A DNA stretch of 59,476 nt, taken from assembly GCA_018333455.1 (NCBI GenBank), contig JAGXTN010000100.1, positions 1-59,476 on the forward strand. The letters run 5' to 3'. Below the pieces are notes generated by a model that did not search any database, was not told the origin of the DNA, and saw nothing but the letters and a program-made list of their open reading frames with translations. Each line of letters starts with the position of its first letter. Position 1 is the first letter of the stretch. The position numbers were made by a program, and so were the translations under genes. Origin of the DNA: Dethiobacter sp. (lineage in GTDB: Bacteria; Bacillota; Dethiobacteria; Dethiobacterales; Dethiobacteraceae). Of the stretch, positions 25,012 through 33,707 are shown in pieces.

Positions 25012-25526
25012 GTTTTTCTCTTCAGCAAAATCAAGAACAGCAAAGGGGAAGCCTTCAAGATGCGGCAGCCGATTATAACAGACAGGGTGTGTCGGCCATC
25101 CTGCGAGGCGCGGATCATGAGGCAATTTACTATTTGCTCTCAGCCGCAGTTTGTGAGCCTGATTATTGGCTCGCCTTTTATAATCTGGGTAACTGTTGGG
25201 CTAAACTCAGTGAAAACCAAGCAGCACTCTGGGCTTATGAACAGGCTGTCCGTAATTGCCACCATCATGCGCCACTTTTTCTAAATTTAGGGATTGTTTG
25301 CTGCAGGGAGGGACAGGCCAAGCGAGCGCTGCCTTATTTGGAGCAGGCACTGCGCTTAAATCCCGCTGACGCAAAGTGTTCAGCTGCACTGGGGTTTGCC
25401 TATTATGGGCTTGGAGAATGGGGGCTTGCCTGGCATTGGTATAACAAAGCTTTCCGGTTGGAGCCACATAATGCTGACTTTAAAGTAAGTATGCGGATTA
25501 TGGAAAAAAAAATCAGTGACGGCTAA
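25008..25526 (+). CDS. Tetratricopeptide-repeat protein
   Basis: 172 residues with about three TPR units (residues 30-62, 63-98 and 99-165; for example YWLAFYNLGNCWAKLSENQAALWAYEQAV and AKCSAALGFAYYGLGEWGLAWHWYNKAFRLEPHN). TPR proteins bind partner proteins; no specific partner can be named. There is no signal peptide. Its start lies in the right arm of a perfect inverted repeat, and its 3' end overlaps the - strand fapA by 14 bases. Confidence 0.75.
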   Translation: MRFSLQQNQEQQRGSLQDAAADYNRQGVSAILRGADHEAIYYLLSAAVCEPDYWLAFYNLGNCWAKLSENQAALWAYEQAVRNCHHHAPLFLNLGIVCCREGQAKRALPYLEQALRLNPADAKCSAALGFAYYGLGEWGLAWHWYNKAFRLEPHNADFKVSMRIMEKKISDG

Positions 25527-26994
25527 GCAAGACTGCATGTCCTTCTTTGCCGATCGCAACACGGCTTCTGCCTACAGTGTCTTTAATTTTCAGGATGCTT
25601 TTGCCAACCATAAAAACAGTATTTTCATAAGCCTTGTCCACGTCAATCCAGCCCTTGCTGCTCACCTGGAGAGTGGTGACTGCACCAGCCTCCGAGCCGG
25701 CTTCCCTGACGTAAATCGTTTTGGCCCGTACCGTGCCGCCGCGCAGCCTTCCTTGAATTTGCACTTCTTCTCCTGCTTCCAAAGTGGAATGGATGCTGCC
25801 TTGGCCGCGAATCACAATTTTGCCGGTGGCGGAGAGGATGCTGTTTAGCGTATATGAGAGGTAAATATCGCCCCGTTGTTCAGCAGCCTTGTCAAATTTA
25901 TTGCGCACTTGCAAGGCGTGGGAAACGGCGTCTTGTTGTTGTCTGCGGTCTGCCCACGACTGGGGTCGAAGGCTTTCTGCCAGGATAAGCGCTTCTTTTA
26001 CAGCCGCATTTTTTTCCGGTGTTTTTACATCTGTTTGTAATAGTTCGGTTAGCTGCCGGAGCAGTTCGCCATATTGAGGAAACTTTATTGACAGCAGCTG
26101 GGCGGCAATCGTCGGAAACGGCAACATAGACAGTTGTCCGCGGTTATCTAACTGTTCCAAAACGGCGGAGAAGGAAGCCAGTTCCAAGATAATTTCAGTG
26201 ATAATAGGGCTAATCTCCGGCCAGTTAGGCAGGTCAGCGCCGGCAGAGAGGCGGCAGGCGATCGCATTGCCTCTGATTTTCAGTGTATGGCCGGCTTTGA
26301 TGCGGGCTTCGTTCGCATTGCCCAGTATGTCTACGCTGCCGCTTGCCAGAACAGAGACGTTCTCCAAAACACAGCCGGTAATAGTAATGTCTCCCTGGAA
26401 AGAGAGATGTCCCGCTTCAATGGTCAGGTCGCCTTTATGGATAAAGTTTGGCATTACTTGCAAGCGAAGCACTTTTCCCTCTCGCCTAAGATGAGGCCGC
26501 CCGTTGATTGCGGCCAGTACAGTAAGGCCATCTTCGCTTAGGACGGTACCGCTCATGGCACGCAACTGAAACTGGGGCAAAACCGGCGGTTTCAGCAGTT
26601 TGCCGAAAATGTCTTTTCCGGCAACGCCCGGATTGCCGGGATTTCTGGTAACAAGTCTATCTCCCGCCTTTACCCAAGGAATTTCAGCAGAGCGGTGCAT
26701 GTCTTCGCGGATGGCAAAGGCAACTTCTTCTGAAAGGAGGCTTTCTGGCAAATGAAATGTCAGGTTGTCTGCAGTGCCTGGGGTTAAAGGCGTTCCTTTT
26801 GCCACGGTGACCGGTTTATTGCGTTCTGCTAAAGCTTGCCGGAGTGCCATCTCCCTGATACCATAACAGATGCCCGCTTTAGTCAGGGTATCAGCAATTT
26901 GAGCGGCTTCCACGTCAGCTTCTTGATTTACAGAAAGCGCTGCCAACATAGCGTTCGGGCTGATGGTAAGTGTCCACTGGTTATCCTGAGCCAT
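25513..26994 (-). CDS. fapA: FapA / DUF342 family polymer-binding-like protein
   Basis: 493 residues, from an ATG at 26994 preceded by agagggg; an ATG 17 codons upstream (27045) is possible but lacks a good site. N-terminal helical FapA domain (about 1-230; TLTISPNAMLAALSVNQEADVEAAQIADTLTKAGICYGI) and the C-terminal DUF342 right-handed beta-helix region (about 170-285 and 380-470; ITGCVLENVSVLASGSVDILGNANEARIKAG and GKIVIRGQGSIHSTLEAGEEVQIQGRLRGGTVRA). Commonly found with motility genes in Firmicutes; molecular role not settled. It is the only - strand gene recognised in the window. Confidence 0.85.
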   Translation of the reverse strand: MAQDNQWTLTISPNAMLAALSVNQEADVEAAQIADTLTKAGICYGIREMALRQALAERNKPVTVAKGTPLTPGTADNLTFHLPESLLSEEVAFAIREDMHRSAEIPWVKAGDRLVTRNPGNPGVAGKDIFGKLLKPPVLPQFQLRAMSGTVLSEDGLTVLAAINGRPHLRREGKVLRLQVMPNFIHKGDLTIEAGHLSFQGDITITGCVLENVSVLASGSVDILGNANEARIKAGHTLKIRGNAIACRLSAGADLPNWPEISPIITEIILELASFSAVLEQLDNRGQLSMLPFPTIAAQLLSIKFPQYGELLRQLTELLQTDVKTPEKNAAVKEALILAESLRPQSWADRRQQQDAVSHALQVRNKFDKAAEQRGDIYLSYTLNSILSATGKIVIRGQGSIHSTLEAGEEVQIQGRLRGGTVRAKTIYVREAGSEAGAVTTLQVSSKGWIDVDKAYENTVFMVGKSILKIKDTVGRSRVAIGKEGHAVLLSRH

Positions 26995-27042
26995 AGACAG
27001 ACCCCTCTCTTTCCCTGCAGCGGGACTTCGCTTCTGAAAATC

Positions 27043-27104
27043 CATCGGCGTGGGCGGGTATGAAACCCGCCCCTACAGGCTGCTGCACATCGGCGTGGGC
27101 GGGT
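27043..27104. repeat. REP-like hairpin with 17-base direct repeat
   Basis: A 17-base unit (catcggcgtgggcgggt) occurs at 27043-27059 and 27088-27104. The first copy forms the inverted repeat gggcgggt/acccgccc (27052-27072) followed by cctaca, the same hairpin type as at 46918-46938. It lies in the divergent region between fapA and fliM; the first copy may overlap an N-terminal extension of fapA if that start is used. The rest of the gap, 27105-27313, is AT-rich leader and probably holds the fliM promoter, not assignable with confidence. Confidence 0.7.
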
Positions 27105-27313
27105 GTGAAATACGCCTCAACGGCGAAACTTTGTTTATGGGCACACGCAAGCGCAAGGAGTCGCCTGATTGCGTTGTAATAGGATATAATTCGTCTGAAA
27201 ATTTCATAATCCTGCTTAATTTTCCAATTTGCCTAAAAAGGTGAAAAATCTGGCGGTTAAACAGGAAATCAGCCGGCACTGGCGAAATATACAAAACCAA
27301 AGGTGGTGAGGTA

Positions 27314-28300
27314 ATGAAAGAGGTGTTGTCTCAGTCGGAAATCGACTCTTTGATTCATGCGCTTTCAAAGGGTCAAATTGCCGAGGAAGCGGAAAACGGG
27401 AACTTTGCAGCCAGTGCCGTCAAATTGTACGATTTTCGGAGGCCCAATAAATTTTCAAAAGAACAGATGCGTACGCTGCAAGTCGTCCACGAAAACTTTG
27501 CGCGTGTTCTCGCCAATTTTTTGACGGCCTATCTGCGTACGCCTGTGCAGATCAAACTGGAATCTGTTTCGCAGGTGACATTTGAGGAGTTTATTTTTTC
27601 ATTGCCCACCCCAACGTTGATGACCATTTTTAATGCGGCGGAAGAAATGGGCAGCGCCATGCTGGAGACGAACCCTCAATTTGTTTTTCCGATCATCGAC
27701 CTGCTCTTCGGCGGAGAAGGAGAAACACCTAAGAAAATCCGTGAACTTACAGAGATTGAATTGACGGTGATGCGTCGAATCATGACAAAAATGATGGAAA
27801 ATCTGCGTTACGCCTGGGAAGATATTGTGGCTTTGACGCCGCGGATTGAAAACATGGACACAAATCCGCAGTTTAACCAGATGATTGCTTCCAACGAAAT
27901 AGTGGCCTTAATGACGCTGAGCACAAAAATTCGCAAGTCAGTAGGTTTGATCAATGTCTGCTTTCCGTTTATCACGTTAGAGCCTGTGATAGCCAACCTT
28001 ACTGCGCAACATTGGTTCTCTGCCGCGCAGCGGGTAGGCAGCGTTGACAGCCGACTTGTGCAGGCAGGGCTTGAAACGGTAGAGGTGTCGTTAGCGGCAG
28101 TGCTTGGCGAAACGACAGTCAAGATGGAAGACTTTCTCCAGTTTGAAATAGGTGACATTATTCTCTTAGATCAACAGGTGGACAGCCCCATGTCTCTGCT
28201 CGTGGAGAATAAGCCAATGTTTCAGATTCAGGCCGGTGTCTCCATGGGGCGACGTGCAATACGTTTTCTTGCGGCGAAAGGGGAGAGGGTAAATGAGTAG
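27314..28300 (+). CDS. fliM: Flagellar motor switch protein FliM
   Basis: 328 residues. N-terminal CheY-P binding motif VLSQSEIDSLIHAL (about 4-17), middle CheC-like domain (about 45-235; RPNKFSKEQMRTLQVVHENFARVLANFLTAYLR is the family signature) and C-terminal SpoA domain (about 248-325). FliM forms the C-ring wall between FliG and FliN/FliY. ATG 27314 follows aaaggtggtgaggta. It overlaps fliN by 8 bases. Confidence 0.95.
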   Translation: MKEVLSQSEIDSLIHALSKGQIAEEAENGNFAASAVKLYDFRRPNKFSKEQMRTLQVVHENFARVLANFLTAYLRTPVQIKLESVSQVTFEEFIFSLPTPTLMTIFNAAEEMGSAMLETNPQFVFPIIDLLFGGEGETPKKIRELTEIELTVMRRIMTKMMENLRYAWEDIVALTPRIENMDTNPQFNQMIASNEIVALMTLSTKIRKSVGLINVCFPFITLEPVIANLTAQHWFSAAQRVGSVDSRLVQAGLETVEVSLAAVLGETTVKMEDFLQFEIGDIILLDQQVDSPMSLLVENKPMFQIQAGVSMGRRAIRFLAAKGERVNE

Positions 28301-28700
28301 TTCATTGCTTTCCCAAGCGGAAATAGATGCGCTTTTGTCCCAGATTCCTTCGTCAGCTAACGGGGAAAATCAGACCGGCAAGACTGAGTCAACACTGCCG
28401 CAGCAGCTTGCAAGCGAAAAAATAGTACCGCCCGGCAGTCATCCCAATTTGGCGCGAATTCTGGATATTCCGCTGCAGGTGAAGGTGACTTTGGGGCAAG
28501 GGCCTCGCTCTGTTAAAGATGTGCTGAGCCTGATGCCGGGTGCCATAGTCGAGTTTGAACGGAATGTGGCTGAACCGGTAGACATTACGTTAAACGGCAA
28601 GCTAATCGCCCGCGGTGAAGTAGTGGTGGTGGAGGAGCATTTTGGCGTGCGCATCACACAGATCATTAGTCCTCTGGAAAGAGTCAGAAAAATGGCTTAG
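28293..28700 (+). CDS. fliN: Flagellar motor switch protein FliN with a CheY-binding-type N-terminus
   Basis: 135 residues. The SpoA domain (about 52-128; ILDIPLQVKVTLGQGPRSVKDVLSLMPGAIVEFERNVAEPVDITLNGKLIARGEVVVVEEHFGVRITQI) is that of FliN. Unusually, the first residues read LLSQAEIDALLSQI, the same LSQxEIDxLL motif as in FliM and Bacillus FliY, so this FliN may also bind phospho-CheY. A linker of about 30 residues joins the two. Start ATG 28293 overlaps fliM. A composite repeat and a terminator follow. Confidence 0.93.
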   Translation: MSSSLLSQAEIDALLSQIPSSANGENQTGKTESTLPQQLASEKIVPPGSHPNLARILDIPLQVKVTLGQGPRSVKDVLSLMPGAIVEFERNVAEPVDITLNGKLIARGEVVVVEEHFGVRITQIISPLERVRKMA

Positions 28701-28734
28701 CTATCCTGAAAATAGCCACTACAGTACCCTCTCT

Positions 28735-28900
28735 CATCCCAACAGTCCCCTCTCCCTGCGGGAGAGCAACCGGGCGAACACGCAGGTTCGCCCCTACAGC
28801 ACCTTTCCCGGCTATTACCCTCTCCCGCGGGAGAGGTCTAGGGTGAGGGCAGAGGGAAGGATTATTTTCATTCTTCCGATGGTGCCGCAGGCGTCATGAT
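28735..28900. repeat. Inverted copy of the fliE-fliF composite repeat
   Basis: Read on the other strand this stretch matches 2376-2643: a gcctgcggcacca element with nearby aataatccttcc, then ccctcaccctag, ctctcccgcgggagag, and gtaggggcgaacctgcgtgttcgcccggttg followed by another ctctcccgcagggagag. Only one unit copy is present here, against two there. It fills the first half of the 349-bp gap between fliN and fliY and has no coding potential. Confidence 0.85.
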
Positions 28901-28934
28901 TGGCTATCCACAGTCTTTTTTTTGAATTAGGCGT

Positions 28935-28979
28935 AAAAAGCAGAAAAACAGGCGCAGTAAGCCTGTTTTTCTGCTTTTA
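28935..28979 (+). terminator. Rho-independent-type terminator before fliY
   Basis: aaaaagcagaaaaacaggc (28935-28953) pairs with gcctgtttttctgctttt (28961-28978) around a 7-base loop; the 3' arm is T-rich. It should end the fliM-fliN transcript, so fliY and the chemotaxis genes probably have their own promoter in 28980-29049, where no clear boxes are visible. Confidence 0.75.
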
Positions 28980-29049
28980 GTTGCCATTTCAGGCAGGAAT
29001 ATGTAAGCTATCGTCGAAATAAGGTGTAAACTAGGAAAGGCGGTTTGCC

Positions 29050-30645
29050 GTGAACAAACTCACAGCCATGCAGTTAGACGCGCTGGCGGAAAGCGGCAAT
29101 ATTTCCATGGGCTCTGCCGCCACAGCGCTGTCTCATCTTTTAGGCCACAAAGTCGAAATAACAACGCCGCGTTTATCATACACCACGTTCGAAAAAATCC
29201 GCGCGTCTTATCCGCTGCCTTGTATCTTAGTCCGTGTCCGTTACCATAAGGGACTGGAAGGCAGCAATTTGTTTATTCTTTCTGACCGAGATGCCGGGAT
29301 GGTCGCTAACATGATGATGGGCGATCCGGATTTGCCGGTGCCGGATGAACTGGATGATTTGTATCTCAGCGCTGTAAGCGAAGCGATGAACCAAATGATG
29401 GGCTCTTCCGCCACGGCTATGTCGGAAATGTTCTGCCGTGTGGTCGATATTACGCCGCCGGAAATGGAATATGTAAATCTTGGCGTTGATATCCCAATCG
29501 GTGAACTTGCGGATGATTCCGAGGTCATTCAGATAGCCTTTGATTTGAAGGTGGGAGACTATATTTCCAGTCAGATGCTGCAAATTCTGACGCTGGATTT
29601 TGCTAAGCAACTGGTGGATGAACTTTTGCGTGTCATCGGCGGGGAAAGGTTGCCTGATGAGCCGGCTCTTTCAGCCGATGAAGCTGATACATTGGCTGAG
29701 ATCGGCAACATTTTCATGGGTTCAGCCGCCACGGCGCTTTCTGAGCTATTGGCTAAGCAGGTCAAGATTACTACCCCCCGGGTCTCGATGAGTACGCTGC
29801 GTCAAATACGGGAACAGTTTCCGGAGCCTTGTGTAGTAGTTACTGTGGAGTATCTGCAGGGGCTGGCGGGAGATAATTTGCTGATTATCAGCCGCCGGGA
29901 TGCAGCTGTCATTGCGGCGCTGATGATGGACGAGGAAGCAGATAGCCCCGCCGACCTAGATGAGATCAGAATTAGCGCTGTGAGTGAAGCGATGAATCAG
30001 ATGGCGGGCGCCGCTTGTACCGCACTGGCTGAAATCTTTTATCGCCATATCGAGATTTCCCCGCCGCAGACAGAATGCCGTGCGCTCAGCGAGGACGCTA
30101 GCGCGGAAAAAAATTTAGACGAACTGCTGGTAAAACTCTCTTTCCGTCTGCGCGTAAACGGCTTGATTGATAGTGAAATTGTGCAATTGATTCCTTTTGT
30201 TTTTGCCCGGGAGATGGTGAGGGGTCTGCTGGAGGCCATGGGAGGTCAGGAAGCGCCGTTGCTTCAGTCTGACTTTGAACCGTTTCTGGAATCCCCGGCA
30301 GAGCCGTTTCTGGCTCCGCTGGATTGTGAACCGGTTTTGGCCGCAGGGGTGCTGAACTGGCAGCAAGAAGCTGTGGGGACACGTAACCAAGAAGGGACGG
30401 TGCAGTTAGATTTAATCCGGGATATTCCTGTGCTGGTTACAGGGCTACTGGGACGTCGAACGGTGAAATTAAAAGAATTAATGGCTGTGACAGCCGGGTC
30501 TGTGCTGGAGCTGGAGAACACTGCGGATGTTCCCGTCGATATTCTGGCTAACGGGACACTGGTTGCCAGAGGTGAAGTTGTCGTTTATAATAACCGCTTT
30601 GGCATTAAGATCACTGATATTATTGAACCATGGCAAAGAAATTGA
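29050..30645 (+). CDS. fliY: FliY-type switch phosphatase with duplicated CheC module
   Basis: 531 residues, against roughly 380 in Bacillus FliY. Two CheC-like modules lie in tandem (about 1-203 and 204-405), each with both phosphatase helices: E14/N17 (LAESGNISMG), E111/N114 (SEAMNQMMG), E217/N220 (LAEIGNIFMG) and E313/N316 (SEAMNQMAG). A linker (about 405-445) leads to a SpoA domain (450-528, LIRDIPVLVTGLLGRRTVKLKEL). FliY dephosphorylates CheY-P at the switch. The LSQxEIDxLL motif is missing at its N-terminus. GTG 29050 start after aggaaagg. cheW and cheA follow. Confidence 0.88.
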   Translation: MNKLTAMQLDALAESGNISMGSAATALSHLLGHKVEITTPRLSYTTFEKIRASYPLPCILVRVRYHKGLEGSNLFILSDRDAGMVANMMMGDPDLPVPDELDDLYLSAVSEAMNQMMGSSATAMSEMFCRVVDITPPEMEYVNLGVDIPIGELADDSEVIQIAFDLKVGDYISSQMLQILTLDFAKQLVDELLRVIGGERLPDEPALSADEADTLAEIGNIFMGSAATALSELLAKQVKITTPRVSMSTLRQIREQFPEPCVVVTVEYLQGLAGDNLLIISRRDAAVIAALMMDEEADSPADLDEIRISAVSEAMNQMAGAACTALAEIFYRHIEISPPQTECRALSEDASAEKNLDELLVKLSFRLRVNGLIDSEIVQLIPFVFAREMVRGLLEAMGGQEAPLLQSDFEPFLESPAEPFLAPLDCEPVLAAGVLNWQQEAVGTRNQEGTVQLDLIRDIPVLVTGLLGRRTVKLKELMAVTAGSVLELENTADVPVDILANGTLVARGEVVVYNNRFGIKITDIIEPWQRN

Positions 30646-30666
30646 AACAAGAAGGAGGTTGTCTGC

Positions 30667-31188
30667 ATGAGCAGCCTGATGAACAAAACGGAAGAGCAGC
30701 CCCAGGAAGAACTGCAATTGGTAGCTTTTTTTCTGCAGGGTGAAGAATTTGCTGTGGATATCCAAAGGGTACGGGAAGTATTGAAGCTGCCTCCGATTAC
30801 GCCGCTACCGCAATCGTTGGACTTTATTGAGGGTGTCATTAATTTGCGGGGCGAAGTTATCCCTGTGATCGATCTGCGCAAGCGGTTCCGTCTGGCGGAT
30901 GCGGCGAAAAGCGAGAAAGCGCGCATCATTATTGTGGAGATTGATGAAGGCATGGTTGGCCTGATTGTAGATTCGGTTACGGAGGTGCTCCATCTCAATC
31001 CCTCCGCAATTGAGCCGCCGCCGCGCCGGCTTGCCGGCACGAGAACCGAGTTTATTTCCGGTGTAGGCAAGCTGGGAGACCGTCTGATCATTATTTTGCA
31101 TCTGGAAAAAATTCTTTCTGCCGAGGAACAGTTGGAGATGGAGCATTTGCAGCTGGCGGAACCGGAGAGATTAGCCCTAAACAGATAG
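30667..31188 (+). CDS. cheW: Chemotaxis coupling protein CheW
   Basis: 173 residues with one CheW SH3-like double barrel (about 15-155). Family blocks: FFLQGEEFAVDIQRVREVLKLPPITPLPQSLDFIEGVINLRGEVIPVIDLRKRF and DEGMVGLIVDSVTEVLHL. It couples chemoreceptors, which are not in this window, to CheA. Very good ribosome-binding site (agaaggaggt) before ATG 30667. cheA follows after 14 bases. Confidence 0.95.
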   Translation: MSSLMNKTEEQPQEELQLVAFFLQGEEFAVDIQRVREVLKLPPITPLPQSLDFIEGVINLRGEVIPVIDLRKRFRLADAAKSEKARIIIVEIDEGMVGLIVDSVTEVLHLNPSAIEPPPRRLAGTRTEFISGVGKLGDRLIIILHLEKILSAEEQLEMEHLQLAEPERLALNR

Positions 31189-31202
31189 ACTGAGGTGAAG
31201 AG

Positions 31203-33200
31203 ATGGATACCAGCGAATATCGAGATCTCTTTCTGGCGGAAGCCAGGGAATATTTGCAAGGATTAAATATTGCTCTCTTGGAATTGGAGAGTAACCCTGC
31301 AAACAGGGAAGTTTTGCAGGAAATGTTTCGGGCAGCCCACAGTCTTAAAGGGATGTCTGCCACCATGGGTTATCAACAGCTAGCCAATTTGACGCACCAG
31401 ATGGAGAATGTGTTGGATTTTTTGCGGCAGGGCACATTGCGTGCCGATAGGGATGTGGCTAATATACTCTTTGAGTCACTGGATTTGCTGGAGCTGTTGT
31501 TGGGGCGCCTTGATGAACCAGCGGCCTGCTTGGAGCAGGTGGATAGAGTGGTCGGCAAACTTCGTGCTGCTTGTGATGGGAGTATGGAGGAAGATGGATT
31601 GGCCGAAAATACCGCTGGTGCGGATACTCTGTTGCTGGATGAATTTGAGAAGGAAATGCTCAGGGCGGGCTGCGCCAGCGGCGAGCGCGCCAGGCATCTG
31701 GAAGTGGTTTTGGACGCCTCCTGTCTGCTTAAATCTGTGCGAGCCTACATGGTCTTTAAGTTGTTGGAAAAGTTTGGTCATCTAGTCAAGGCTGTGCCGG
31801 GCACGCAGGAGTTGGAGGAGGAACAGTTTGAAGACCGGTTTCAACTGGTTATCCTTACGCAGGCCGCAGATGAAACTATCCGGGCGGAGTTGCTGCAGAT
31901 TGCGGAAGTGGCAAATGTGCTGGTGCGGGACGTGCCGGAAATGGATGGAACTTCCGCCAGTCTGGAGCCGGTGGTAACACGGAAGGTGGAACTGGTATCA
32001 GAGGCAGCCATCGTCCAGGATGAGGCAAACGGGGAGCGCAAGAATATCCGCCGCTCAGCAGAAAAAACTATTCGGGTGGAAACAGACAAGCTGGACAAGC
32101 TGATTAACTTAGTAGGAGAATTGGTTGTAAACCGTACACGAGTGGTGGAACTTGGCAGGATTGATGTGGCGGCTGAATTGGTCAGTGCGGTGGAACAGTT
32201 GGACAGAATTACTACTGATTTGCAAAGTGCGGTAATGAAACTGCGCATGGTGCCGATTAAACAGGTGTTTGACCGTTTCCCGCGGATGGTTCGGGATTTA
32301 AGTCAGGAAAAAGGCAAAAAAGTTAACTTGGAAGTCCGCGGCGAGGAAACGGAGTTGGATCGGTCTATTGTTAACCAGATTGGCGACCCTCTCGTTCATT
32401 TATTGCGCAACTCGGTGGACCATGGGATTGAACCGCCCGGGGAGCGGGTGCAAAACGGCAAGCCTGAGGAAGGAACCATCATCCTGGAAGCACGGCACGA
32501 AGGCTCTTATGTGTTAATTCGCGTCAGTGACGATGGGCGCGGGATTGCCACGGGTGAAATGCTGCAAAAAGCAGTGCAGAAGGGTTTGCTCAGCAGTGCG
32601 GAAGCACAAAGAATGAGCGATGAAGAAACGTTGCGGCTGATTTTTAGGAACGGTTTTTCTACTGCGGAACAGGTAACCGATATTTCCGGGCGAGGCGTGG
32701 GGATGGATGCGGTAAAAACAGTGATCGAAAGCATGAACGGCAGCGTTGAAATTAAGACCAGTCCGGGAGAAGGAACACGTTTTTATGTGCGGCTGCCGCT
32801 TACCTTAGCTATTATCAAAGCTTTGTTGGTGGAAGTTGCGGGCGAGATTTATGCCATACCTATTGAGGCAATCCGGGAAAATCTGTACGTGGCACACCAA
32901 GACATCAAGACTATCCGGGGAGAGAAAGTTATTAATGTACGCAGTGAAGTGCTGCCGCTGATTTATCTGGGTGAAATGTTGGGTATGAAAACCGGCAGCA
33001 GTGAAGAAATTCTTTCAGTGGTAGTAGTAGAAGCCGCAGACCGCAAAACCGGACTGGTCGTAGATGTCTTGCTGGGACAACAAGAAATCGTTATTAAGTC
33101 GCTAAGCAGGGCAGTGGAAGGAATTCGTGGCGTGGCGGGAGCTACGGTGCTGGGCAACGGGCGTGTCGCACTGATTTTGGACGTTTCCAGCCTGATCTGA
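31203..33200 (+). CDS. cheA: Chemotaxis histidine kinase CheA
   Basis: 665 residues. Domains in order: HPt P1 (about 1-105) with phospho-acceptor H46 in AAHSLKGMSATMGY; P2 CheY/CheB-binding (about 160-245); dimerisation P3 (about 290-345, KLDKLINLVGELVVNRTRV); ATPase P4 (about 346-530; NQIGDPLVHLLRNSVDHGIEPP as N box, VSDDGRGI and DISGRGVGMDAVK as G boxes); CheW-like P5 (about 535-665). Phosphorylates CheY and CheB. ATG 31203 after tgaggtgaagag. Confidence 0.96.
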   Translation: MDTSEYRDLFLAEAREYLQGLNIALLELESNPANREVLQEMFRAAHSLKGMSATMGYQQLANLTHQMENVLDFLRQGTLRADRDVANILFESLDLLELLLGRLDEPAACLEQVDRVVGKLRAACDGSMEEDGLAENTAGADTLLLDEFEKEMLRAGCASGERARHLEVVLDASCLLKSVRAYMVFKLLEKFGHLVKAVPGTQELEEEQFEDRFQLVILTQAADETIRAELLQIAEVANVLVRDVPEMDGTSASLEPVVTRKVELVSEAAIVQDEANGERKNIRRSAEKTIRVETDKLDKLINLVGELVVNRTRVVELGRIDVAAELVSAVEQLDRITTDLQSAVMKLRMVPIKQVFDRFPRMVRDLSQEKGKKVNLEVRGEETELDRSIVNQIGDPLVHLLRNSVDHGIEPPGERVQNGKPEEGTIILEARHEGSYVLIRVSDDGRGIATGEMLQKAVQKGLLSSAEAQRMSDEETLRLIFRNGFSTAEQVTDISGRGVGMDAVKTVIESMNGSVEIKTSPGEGTRFYVRLPLTLAIIKALLVEVAGEIYAIPIEAIRENLYVAHQDIKTIRGEKVINVRSEVLPLIYLGEMLGMKTGSSEEILSVVVVEAADRKTGLVVDVLLGQQEIVIKSLSRAVEGIRGVAGATVLGNGRVALILDVSSLI

Positions 33201-33315
33201 AATTTGCTGGCTAAAGCTGACAAGTCTGACATGGTTGGACAGAATAAAAGGATTTTTTCCAAACAACTATGGGGGCAGGTTTTTGTAAAGACAGTAGAGC
33301 AAAGGAGGGATTGCA

Positions 33316-33678
33316 GTGGGCAGACAGGTATTGATTACAGACGATACGGCGTTTATGCGGATGACATTGAAAAACATTTTGGAAAAAAATGGTTATCAGG
33401 TTGTGGGTGAGGCTGAGGACGGTCAGGTTGCCGTCGATAAGTACATGGAGCTTCGTCCGGATTTGGTAACGATGGATATCACCATGCCGCGGATGGACGG
33501 CATCACCGCCATTAAGAAAATCATCGAGGCAGATCCGGAAGCTAAAATTGTAGTTTGCAGCGCGATGGGGCAAAAGGCGCTGGTGATTGAAGCGTTGAGC
33601 GCAGGGGCAAAGGATTTTATTGTTAAACCTTTTCAGGCAGAACGGATTATCAATGCAGTCCAGAAAGTTATCGGTTAA
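33316..33678 (+). CDS. cheY: Chemotaxis response regulator CheY
   Basis: 120 residues, a lone receiver domain. Acidic pocket D9-D10, phosphorylation site D54 (LVTMDITMPRMDG), conserved Thr/Ser in VVCSAMGQ and Lys104 in FIVKPFQ. It carries the signal from CheA to FliM, FliN and FliY. Start GTG 33316 after a strong aaaggaggg. A 115-bp spacer separates it from cheA, so it may have a separate promoter. Confidence 0.95.
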   Translation: MGRQVLITDDTAFMRMTLKNILEKNGYQVVGEAEDGQVAVDKYMELRPDLVTMDITMPRMDGITAIKKIIEADPEAKIVVCSAMGQKALVIEALSAGAKDFIVKPFQAERIINAVQKVIG

Positions 33679-33707
33679 ATATGGTAAAACGAATAGAGGT
33701 GAATAGG

